Shown here: piece after piece, positions 8,186 to 14,340 of the stretch | Layout: every line of letters begins with the position of its first letter | How positions within the stretch are numbered: position 1 is the first letter of the stretch | NCBI GenBank assembly: GCA_003445715.1 | Contig: DMCS01000087.1 | Span: 1-29,325 of the forward strand | Source of the DNA: Candidatus Mesolinea sp. | Lineage (GTDB): Bacteria; Chloroflexota; Anaerolineae; Anaerolineales; Anaerolineaceae | Direction: 5' to 3' | Length of the DNA: 29,325 nucleotides | Translations under genes and position numbers: made by a program | The notes under the pieces: model-generated | Told to the model about the DNA's origin: nothing | The model's database searches: none | What the model saw: only the letters and a program-made list of their open reading frames with translations

Positions 8186-11100
8186 ATGACCAGGAAAGTT
8201 AACGAAAATAGAGCAATACAAGATTCACTCCCTGAATTAGCTGATAGCTTGGTTATGGGAACACGAGATTTACTTAGGGAAGCAAAAACCGAAGAAGATT
8301 TACGGATCGGCTTTGAAAAACTTTTGGATCCCATAAAGGCACAATTGGGTTTACATTCCACTCCTAAGTATGAAAAATCTGTTTATAGCGGTGGTCGCTC
8401 CGATGCAATTCATGGGCAGGTCATTATCGAATATGAGCCGCCCATGTCATTTTCTTCAAAAAGGAATATCGACCACGCCTATGACCAGCTAGTAAATTAT
8501 CTTTCGGATGAAGCCATAGAGGCAGAGCTCACACAATTGGTTGGCGTAGGATTTGATGGCGATCAGATTTTTTTCGTGAAATATCAGAATGGTGACAGCA
8601 AAAACATCGATAGAGCCAAGTTTGTAATGCGTGGGCCGTTCTACTTTAATCCCGAAAGCGCCAGAACTTTCTTAATAAACTTACGCGCGCTATCTCGGAT
8701 GCCGCTCACAGCTGAGAATTTGGCTCAAAAGTTTGGTCCCCAGAGTGAACTTGCTCCAAAAACTGTTTCTGCCTTAGCCAATGCTTTGAAATATTGGGGA
8801 AACCAAACCCATATCCGCACTTTTTTCAATGAGTGGAAAAGAATATTTGGGATTGTTTACGGCGAGCAATTTAATGATGGCAATCAAGGAAAAGAGGCTG
8901 AGGCACTTTCTACTCTTTACCATGTGGGCAAAGTTATAGATTTTCAGGAACTTTTATTTTGCGTTCATACTTATTTTGCTCTTTTAATGAAGCTCATTGC
9001 AGCGGAGCTTCTTAGCCTGAGGGAGACAGCATTTACTTCTTCACTCACTTCAGACCTCGTGCATGCTTCTGATGACGAACTCAAAAGGCATATCGAAGAT
9101 ATTGAAAATGGGGGAATCTATGCCCGCAAAGGCATCACGAATTTTTTAGAGGGCGACTTTTTCCGCTGGTATTTGGATGCTTTCGATTCACCGGAGCTCA
9201 GAGATGCGATTCGAGAAGTTGCCAGGGGTCTTTCGGAATTCGAACCGGCAACCAGTACCATCGATCCTATTTCAACCCGTGACCTTCTCAAAAAACTCTA
9301 CCAATACTTAGTCCCGCAGAAAGTACGGCATCGCCTCGGTGAATATTACACCCCGGACTGGTTAGCGGAATTGTTACTCAATGAAGTTGGTTATCACGGC
9401 AACACGCGAAAGCGCTTTTTGGACCCAGCTTGCGGCTCTGGTACCTTTCTCGTCTTAGCTATTCAACGGGCTAAAGAACAGGGACAGAAAGAAAATCTGC
9501 CTTCAATTGAGATTGCTAAGAGAATTGTCAATAATATCTGGGGGTTTGATTTGAACCCCATGGCAGTCATCGCAGCTCGCACTAATTATTTGTTTGCTAT
9601 GGGAGATTTGGTAAATGAGCTACCTCAGTTGGAGATTCCAATTTATCTGACAGATTCTGTTTTGACACCAACGAGTACCAAGAAGGACCTTTTTGGTGAG
9701 GCTCTAGAAGTCGCAACTTCGGTGGGATTATTTCGAATTCCAGGAGAATGGGTGCGCAATGGCGGAACATTACTCATGATTGCAGCCCCGCTGGTTGAAG
9801 AAATGGTAAAGAATCGCTATTCTACAGATGAAGCGATTGAAAGATGTAAAAATGAAGGCTTGGTTTTTTCATCCAATGAAGACATCGTGAGGGATTTTTA
9901 TGATCAACTCTTAAAATTAGAAAAAGAAAATAAAAATGGCATTTGGGCAAGGTTTTTGAAAAACAGTTTCGCCCCGTTGATTGCTGGGAAATTTGATTTC
10001 GTGGTTGGGAACCCACCATGGATCCGATGGGACTACCTTTCTCATACATATCGCAACGCTACTCTTCAACTTTGGAAAGATTATGGATTATTTTCCCTCA
10101 AAGGATACGCCCAAATGCTAGGTGGAGCGAAGCCAGATTTTTCAATGCTATTTGTTTATTCGTCTGCAGATTATTACCTCAAAGAAGGTGCAAAATTAGG
10201 TTTTCTCATCACTCAAGAAGTTTTTAAATCAAAGGGAGCTGGGGAAGGTTTTAGAAGGTTCAGGTTAGGGGAAGGTAAATATCTAAAAGTAATAAAAGCT
10301 CATGATTTTGTTTCTGTTCAACCCTTCGAAGGAGCAGCCAATAAAACAGCGGCGATCATTCTTATAAAAGGAGAAAAAACTGAATATCCAGTACCATATT
10401 TTATTTGGACCAAGAAAAAAGGAATCGGGAAAATAAAAACAGATAGGGTACTTAATGAGGTTTTACCACTCTTAATTAAAAGGAAATATAATGCACGACC
10501 CGTTGCTTCAGATAATAGCGCTTGGCAGACTTACTTAATGGACGATAAAAAGTTGTTAAAAATAAAAGGAAACAATTTTTATGTTGCTAGATCCGGAGCA
10601 TATACATCACCTTATGGTGTTTTTTGGATAAATATTCAGCAAAAACTTTTGAATGGCAATTTAAAGGTTACTAATAATACTAGTCAAGGAAAACGAAAAA
10701 TTCCTAACATTGAAGAAGTAATAGAATCAGATTTAGTTTTCCCTGTTGTAAGAGGTTCTGATATCAATAAATGGGGTGTTGATATAAGTATTTTTGCATT
10801 AATAGTTCAAGACCCACATAAGCACAACAAAGGCTATGATGAAAATATAATGAAACAAAAGTGGCCTAGGACTTATAGCTACCTAACGAGATTTAAGGAA
10901 TTTTTAATAACGCAGGCAGCCTACAACAAATTCCATAAAGACCAAAATAATCCTTTTTATAGTCAGTACAATATTGGCGACTATACATTTGCAAATTATA
11001 AAGTAATTTGGAATCAGATGGGCAATGAACTCAGTGCTTCTGTAATATCTCAGAAAAAGACGTTATTTGGGTATAAAACAGTAATTCCATTGCATACAAC

Positions 11101-11404
11101 AGCATTAATCGCTACTAACAACGAGCCAGAAGCCCATTACCTTTGCGCTATCATTAATTCAACCCCGGTTCGCGATTTTATCAAATCGTTTTCCTCCGCT
11201 GGACGGGGCTTTGGCACGCCATCCGTGATGGAACATGTCGGGATTCCCAAATTTGATCCCCAAAATGCGCTCCATCTGAAATTAGCTGAAATATCTAAGC
11301 AATGCCATCAATTAAAACTTGAAGGCAAAGACGAGGAAATCAAAAAATTAGAAAAGGAAAATGATGCCTTGGTAGAGGAGTTATTTGGTATCAGCCACGA
11401 GTAA
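8186..11404 (+). CDS. Single-chain type IIG-like restriction-modification enzyme (N6-adenine DNA methyltransferase)
   Basis: Predicted to methylate adenine and probably cleave DNA with one polypeptide of 1072 residues. Motif I DPACGSGTF starts at D413; the catalytic NPPW is at 609-612, in FDFVVGNPPW. The wide gap between them and the order motif I, motif IV, then a long C-terminal region with VVRGSDINKWG (854-864) and the terminal INSTPVRDF block fit gamma-class, TaqI/Eco57I-like type IIG enzymes. The N-terminus has E44 and GGRSDAIHGQVIIEYE with D73, E82 and E84, resembling a PD-(D/E)xK nuclease core in which the usual lysine is glutamate. A charged coiled-coil-like end follows. GGAGGAGAAGG lies upstream of ATG. 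DNA for roughly residues 700-980 is much richer in A and T than the rest, suggesting an exchanged specificity region. Type ISP or BREX PglX are less likely because no helicase or partner genes are present. Confidence 0.85.
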   Translation: MTRKVNENRAIQDSLPELADSLVMGTRDLLREAKTEEDLRIGFEKLLDPIKAQLGLHSTPKYEKSVYSGGRSDAIHGQVIIEYEPPMSFSSKRNIDHAYDQLVNYLSDEAIEAELTQLVGVGFDGDQIFFVKYQNGDSKNIDRAKFVMRGPFYFNPESARTFLINLRALSRMPLTAENLAQKFGPQSELAPKTVSALANALKYWGNQTHIRTFFNEWKRIFGIVYGEQFNDGNQGKEAEALSTLYHVGKVIDFQELLFCVHTYFALLMKLIAAELLSLRETAFTSSLTSDLVHASDDELKRHIEDIENGGIYARKGITNFLEGDFFRWYLDAFDSPELRDAIREVARGLSEFEPATSTIDPISTRDLLKKLYQYLVPQKVRHRLGEYYTPDWLAELLLNEVGYHGNTRKRFLDPACGSGTFLVLAIQRAKEQGQKENLPSIEIAKRIVNNIWGFDLNPMAVIAARTNYLFAMGDLVNELPQLEIPIYLTDSVLTPTSTKKDLFGEALEVATSVGLFRIPGEWVRNGGTLLMIAAPLVEEMVKNRYSTDEAIERCKNEGLVFSSNEDIVRDFYDQLLKLEKENKNGIWARFLKNSFAPLIAGKFDFVVGNPPWIRWDYLSHTYRNATLQLWKDYGLFSLKGYAQMLGGAKPDFSMLFVYSSADYYLKEGAKLGFLITQEVFKSKGAGEGFRRFRLGEGKYLKVIKAHDFVSVQPFEGAANKTAAIILIKGEKTEYPVPYFIWTKKKGIGKIKTDRVLNEVLPLLIKRKYNARPVASDNSAWQTYLMDDKKLLKIKGNNFYVARSGAYTSPYGVFWINIQQKLLNGNLKVTNNTSQGKRKIPNIEEVIESDLVFPVVRGSDINKWGVDISIFALIVQDPHKHNKGYDENIMKQKWPRTYSYLTRFKEFLITQAAYNKFHKDQNNPFYSQYNIGDYTFANYKVIWNQMGNELSASVISQKKTLFGYKTVIPLHTTALIATNNEPEAHYLCAIINSTPVRDFIKSFSSAGRGFGTPSVMEHVGIPKFDPQNALHLKLAEISKQCHQLKLEGKDEEIKKLEKENDALVEELFGISHE

Positions 11405-11425
11405 ATCTCATTGCCATAAACCAAA

Positions 11426-11458
11426 TTGCTCTGACCTTCTAAAATCCTAAGCTATAAT
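11426..11458 (+). promoter_or_regulatory. Candidate promoter of the HNH gene
   Basis: TATAAT at 11453-11458 with CTGACC (11431-11436, four of six matches) 16 nt upstream, or TTGCTC (11426-11431) at a longer distance. It lies in the 75-nt gap after the restriction-modification gene, so the nuclease may be expressed separately as well as by read-through. Confidence 0.4.
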
Positions 11459-11479
11459 TAATTCATAAGGAGGGCAGCC

Positions 11480-12079
11480 ATGTCTCTTAAGCCTCCGAAA
11501 TATGTTGATACCGTGCGGCGCTTTATCTACTGGCAATATGCTCAGCTGATTGCCAAGGCGGCTGGTTTTGAAAATAATTGGGGGTTTGTGGTTTCTCGCT
11601 ATAAAAAGCTCGAGTCCGGTGAGATGAATTGGTCCTCTTCCATTCGCGATTATGAAAAGGAATTAGAGAAAGGCAGGGTTTGTGTGTATTGTGGAGCGAC
11701 CAGTGGATTGAGCACTGACCATATTATTCCTATTTCCCGGGCAGGGGTCGACCCGCGCATTGTGGCACTGCTCAACTCTGCGGATAACTGTGTTTGTGCT
11801 TGTAAAAGGTGTAATTCATCGAAGGGAGACCGGGACATCTTTGAATGGTATGGCACAGAACGGCTGGATGATATCCCGCAGCTTGCTCTTTCTAAGTTTT
11901 TGAAGCTGTCGTATCGCGTGCATGAAATGCAAGGCACGTTAGACCTAAGGGATCCGAACATGGATGGCGCACTCGATATTTATGACCTGGGGGTTGTAAT
12001 TACACATCTGATTTCAAAAATGTCGGATAAAGCCCAAAAAGGAAAAGAGCCGCCACCCACCCCGAAACCTAAAGAATAA
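11480..12079 (+). CDS. HNH endonuclease
   Basis: Predicted metal-dependent nuclease of 199 residues. The HNH core spans about 68-116: a zinc site from C68-x2-C71 and C108-x2-C111, the first His in TDHIIPIS (D80, H81), N103 in the middle strand and helix, and CNSSKGDRD after the second cysteine pair. The N-terminal 65 residues and the C-terminal 80 (with LDLRDPNMDGALDIYDLGVV) are not recognised. The start has a perfect AAGGAGGG (about 11466-11473). Being directly downstream of the restriction-modification gene suggests a joint defence role, perhaps nicking or cleaving DNA, but HNH proteins also occur in homing and other functions. Its C-terminus runs into the repeat block with 34 nt between. 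Confidence 0.85.
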   Translation: MSLKPPKYVDTVRRFIYWQYAQLIAKAAGFENNWGFVVSRYKKLESGEMNWSSSIRDYEKELEKGRVCVYCGATSGLSTDHIIPISRAGVDPRIVALLNSADNCVCACKRCNSSKGDRDIFEWYGTERLDDIPQLALSKFLKLSYRVHEMQGTLDLRDPNMDGALDIYDLGVVITHLISKMSDKAQKGKEPPPTPKPKE

Positions 12080-12113
12080 TCGGTATACGTATGGAAAAGT
12101 AAAATTTAGTCCC

Positions 12114-12193
12114 TTGTTCTCGCCGGTCTCCGAGTGCGTAGCCTGCCCGTAGGGCACCGAGCGAGTGGTTTTGACCGTAGGTCTCCGCATTTT
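12114..12193. repeat. X-type palindromic repeat, third unit
   Basis: Runs from TTGTTCTCGCCGGTCTCCG through the core hairpin (12133-12158; TGCCC-GTA-GGGCA) to GAGCGAGTGG, GACCGTAGGTC and CTCCGCATTTT. Same orientation and same order of parts as the units at 7882-8017. Together with the Y units below it fills the gap between the HNH gene and the next coding remnant. Confidence 0.75.
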
Positions 12194-12235
12194 AGGTGTT
12201 TCTGATAACAATATCCATAATAAAACAACTTCTTT

Positions 12236-12372
12236 GAGACCTAAAGGTCACGTGCCTTGCATGGTCAGGAGAGTGCGTAGCCTGCCCGTAGGGTACCATG
12301 CAAGAACAAGGTCACATGCCTTGCATGGTCGGGAGAGCGCGAAGCATGCCCGCAGGGTACATGCAAGAACAG
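12236..12372. repeat. Two Y-type palindromic repeats with the core hairpin nested in the loop
   Basis: First unit: CTTGCATGGT (12256-12265) and ACCATGCAAG (12295-12304) enclose a core copy (12272-12297). Second unit: CTTGCATG (12320-12327) and CATGCAAG (12360-12367) enclose a diverged core (12336-12360). Both end AAGAACA. The comparison with 8029-8078, which has only AGGA in the loop, shows the core as an inserted module. The first 37 nt equal 8029-8065. Confidence 0.75.
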
Positions 12373-12385
12373 GAGGACGAGTTTT

Positions 12386-12445
12386 ATGAAAATCCACATT
12401 TTAGGTGCTGCACAGACAGTGACTTGCTCCATGCATCTGATTTAA
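12386..12445 (+). pseudogene. Truncated start of an MBL-fold (beta-CASP type) hydrolase gene
   Basis: A 19-codon frame, MKIHILGAAQTVTCSMHLI then TAA, preceded by AGGAGGA at a proper distance. The sequence closely resembles the N-terminus of MBL-fold RNA-processing exonucleases, which typically read MKI.FLGAAQTVTGS. The glycine after TVT has become cysteine. The frame stops where the opposite-strand membrane gene ends (their ends overlap), and no continuation is seen up to rplC. I read it as the left-over 5' end of a gene whose body was lost or replaced. The assignment rests on recall of the family start only. Confidence 0.55.
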
Positions 12446-13062
12446 GAATTATGTAGTTTTCTACAATCCTTGATGCATCTAAAAAGCACTATTACGAGTG
12501 CCAAAGCACATGAAAACCATGTTGTGAACACTTGAAAACCGATGTTATTGTGAATAGTGTAACCCCGGAGACTCCATGGCCACCAAATAATATCGAGTGG
12601 AATCCCTACAAGAGGAGAAAACACCTCAGGTTTATTTTCAATGGCTCTTTCAATATATCCTGTAATTGAGAACAATAACCCTATAGTGAAATAAGAAATA
12701 ATAAGTCTTCGGATAAGTTGCATAAAGACTAAAGATTTTTGTTCTCCTTTATCAGTTCTCTTGAGAAACTTATTGATAAAGAAAAGACATGTAACCACGA
12801 AAGCAAAGATCGTTAATACATCGTAAATCTGAAGGCTCGAATTCACGATATTCCCTCTGATGCTCCAAGGCCAGGATACAATACTGGCAAGCACAGACAG
12901 AAACCACCATGAACTTATGCTTTTTCCGGTTGCCAGGAAGTAGAGATGGCTGGAGACACTGTAAGTTAAACCAGTCACTAAAAGAACAACAACTATAGCT
13001 TTTATCAGGTCCAAAACAAAAGCCTTGTTATTCTTGCTTGATGGTATTTCAGGCTGTTCCAT
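12442..13062 (-). CDS. Membrane protein of unknown function with internal duplication
   Basis: Family not recognised. The 206-residue protein has hydrophobic segments around 17-38, 50-65, 80-99, 117-136 and 176-196, so about four membrane helices plus two shorter hydrophobic parts. It consists of two similar halves: WPWSIRG at 64-70 and WPWSLRG at 161-167, 97 residues apart, each preceded by a hydrophobic stretch and followed by a polar N/H-rich turn and a further helix ending in basic residues. The start at 13062 is chosen because AAAGGA lies 7 nt before it; a longer frame from 13113 has no such site and would run through the inverted repeat at 13084-13122. It points against the surrounding operons and is AT-rich, so it was probably acquired. 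Confidence 0.75.
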   Translation of the reverse strand: MEQPEIPSSKNNKAFVLDLIKAIVVVLLVTGLTYSVSSHLYFLATGKSISSWWFLSVLASIVSWPWSIRGNIVNSSLQIYDVLTIFAFVVTCLFFINKFLKRTDKGEQKSLVFMQLIRRLIISYFTIGLLFSITGYIERAIENKPEVFSPLVGIPLDIIWWPWSLRGYTIHNNIGFQVFTTWFSCALALVIVLFRCIKDCRKLHNS

Positions 13063-13083
13063 AGTGATCCTTTCTTTCTGGTT

Positions 13084-13122
13084 AAAACAACAATTGTGCC
13101 CTAATGATAACATTGTTGTTTT
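13084..13122. promoter_or_regulatory. Inverted repeat upstream of the membrane-protein gene
   Basis: AAAACAACAAT (13084-13094) and ATTGTTGTTTT (13112-13122) form a perfect 11-bp inverted repeat with a 17-nt spacer, beginning 22 nt before the minus-strand start. TATCAT on the minus strand (13104-13109) lies in the spacer as a possible -10. It may be an operator. On the + strand the right arm merges into a T-run, so a weak terminator facing rplC is the alternative. Confidence 0.45.
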
Positions 13123-13371
13123 TTTCTGAACGAACTTACTTCTAGATCAAGAAATAATAAGCACTTAATCTATTGACCTCATATTGTTCAGTAATATTAC
13201 GACTTGTTTCCCTATTGACTAAGGACAAAGGTAGAAATACCTGTGTCCTATTACTATTTTTTCAAAACTCAATTGAGCAGGAATACCCCTTCACTTTTAA
13301 TACATATTATGCCAATCTCGGCAGTAAAAGCTCGTGTTAGTTCATCTAAAATGTTACCGAAATAGAATCTC
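13123..13371. other. Non-coding AT-rich stretch between the membrane gene and the X/Y chimeric repeat
   Basis: No credible gene is visible. The stretch is AT-rich and includes the palindrome GTAATATTAC at 13191-13200. On the minus strand, 13269-13370 can be read as an open segment of 33 residues that looks protein-like (containing LTRAFTAEIGIICIK) but has no start and ends in TGA; it could be debris of an older gene. Confidence 0.4.
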
Positions 13372-13430
13372 TTTGTTTTTGCCGGTTTCCGAGTGCGTAG
13401 CCTGCCCGTAGGGCACCATGCAAGAACAGG
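13372..13430. repeat. Chimeric X/Y repeat
   Basis: The left part (13372-13391) matches the beginning of the X unit (TTTGTTTTTGCCGGTTTCCG), then comes a core copy (13392-13417, identical to 12133-12158), then the right arm of the Y unit (ACCATGCAAG, 13415-13424) with AACAGG. It looks like a recombinant joined through the shared core. Confidence 0.7.
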
Positions 13431-13490
13431 AAGTTTTCACCAATCACCTTGGAAACTGTTCTAAATCTAAAAATTCTTGCCATTTTGCCC

Positions 13491-13520
13491 TTGCATTCTA
13501 CAGGGCAGGTGTGGTATATT
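13491..13520 (+). promoter_or_regulatory. Promoter restarting the S10 operon at rplC
   Basis: TATATT (13515-13520) with TGG directly before it gives an extended -10; TTGCAT (13491-13496) lies 18 nt upstream as a weak -35. The string TGTGGTA is shared with the -10 region at 78-84 ahead of rpoB. Because rpsJ ends with a terminator, rplC and the following genes need a promoter here. Confidence 0.55.
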
Positions 13521-13526
13521 TGCAAG

Positions 13527-13681
13527 GTTGCCCTCCAAGGCAATACAAGTAAGTAGGCAGTTTAAGAATGTGACCCGCGTGGGCAGCAAAGCTACACAGG
13601 GCATATTAACTGAATTGCGCGGAGATGATGCAGCCAGCCCATGCTGACAGTCTCGCCAAGAATAACTAACAGGAGAATAGT
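13527..13681 (+). promoter_or_regulatory. Leader of the rplC operon
   Basis: About 155 nt between the predicted transcription start and rplC. A short hairpin TTGCC/GGCAA (13528-13532 with 13539-13543) stands at the 5' end; further on are CCCGCGTGGG (13573-13582) and CAGCCCATGCTG (13635-13646), both able to fold. The length suggests room for feedback control by a ribosomal protein, as known for the S10 operon through L4 in E. coli, but no known motif is recognised. Confidence 0.35.
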
Positions 13682-14314
13682 ATGTTTAAAGGGCTAATTG
13701 GAAGAAAGATCGGTATGACCCAGATCTTCGATGAGAACGGCGCCGCCGTTCCAGTAACGTTACTCGAAGCTGGGCCTTGTTTTGTTTCTCAGGTCAAGAC
13801 GGTTGCCACTGACGGCTACAACGCGGTGCAGCTTGCCTTTGGCGAGGTGAATCCCAAGCGTGTGAGCAAAGCGCACTTAGGCCACTTGGAGAAGAACAAC
13901 CTGCCTCCCATGCGGGTTCTGCGCGAATTCCGCGTTAAAAACTTAGAAGAAATTCAAGCTGGTGATGTGTTGAACGCCTCCGTTTTTGAGGCAGGCGAGC
14001 ACGTGGATGTGATTGGCACGAGCAAGGGGAAAGGCTTCGCCGGTGTGGTCAAGCGCCACGGTTTCCGCGGCGGTCCCCGCACGCACGGTCAATCGGACCG
14101 ATTGCGCGCGCCAGGCTCTTCCGGAGCAACCACGACCCCTGGGCGGGTTTTCAAAGGCAAGCGCGGACCAGGACGCATGGGCAATGAGCGCGTAACCTCG
14201 TCCAATATCCGCGTGGTACTGGTGGACCCTGAGCGCAACCTGATTGCTGTGAGCGGCTCGGTGCCAGGACCTAAGGGCGGCACCGTAGTTATCAAAGAAG
14301 CGCGCAAGCAGTAA
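13682..14314 (+). CDS. rplC: 50S ribosomal protein L3
   Basis: L3 is an early 23S rRNA binder whose long loop reaches toward the peptidyl transferase centre. The 210 residues fit the family. It starts GLIGRKIGMTQIFDENG and carries the loop THGQSDRLRAPGSSGATT followed by GRVFKGKRGPGRMGNERVT, a form I associate with Chloroflexota. AGGAG lies 8 nt before ATG. It is the first gene after the accessory island instead of the second gene of the S10 operon; rplD follows after a gap of 26 nt. Confidence 0.97.
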   Translation: MFKGLIGRKIGMTQIFDENGAAVPVTLLEAGPCFVSQVKTVATDGYNAVQLAFGEVNPKRVSKAHLGHLEKNNLPPMRVLREFRVKNLEEIQAGDVLNASVFEAGEHVDVIGTSKGKGFAGVVKRHGFRGGPRTHGQSDRLRAPGSSGATTTPGRVFKGKRGPGRMGNERVTSSNIRVVLVDPERNLIAVSGSVPGPKGGTVVIKEARKQ

Positions 14315-14340
14315 GCCGGCTTGTGGTAATGGAGAACGTA

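Noticed and set aside
8186..11404. BREX PglX or type ISP enzyme
   Set aside because: No pglZ, brxC or similar genes lie nearby, and the protein has no helicase motifs; the size and motif order fit a type IIG-like enzyme better.
12165..12389. Open frame of 74 codons on the + strand
   Set aside because: It lies almost wholly in the X and Y repeats, has no ribosome binding site and reads as arginine- and histidine-rich nonsense.
7882..13424. CRISPR array from the recurring repeat units
   Set aside because: Units are few, irregularly spaced, differ in length and are nested in each other; there are no equal-sized unique spacers and no cas genes.
13346..13543. Open frame of 65 codons on the minus strand
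   Set aside because: It covers the chimeric repeat and the rplC promoter and has no ribosome binding site or recognisable sequence.
7720..13681. Classical insertion sequence or integrase-driven genomic island
   Set aside because: No transposase, integrase, tRNA or att-like site is visible; only the small palindromic repeats recur.
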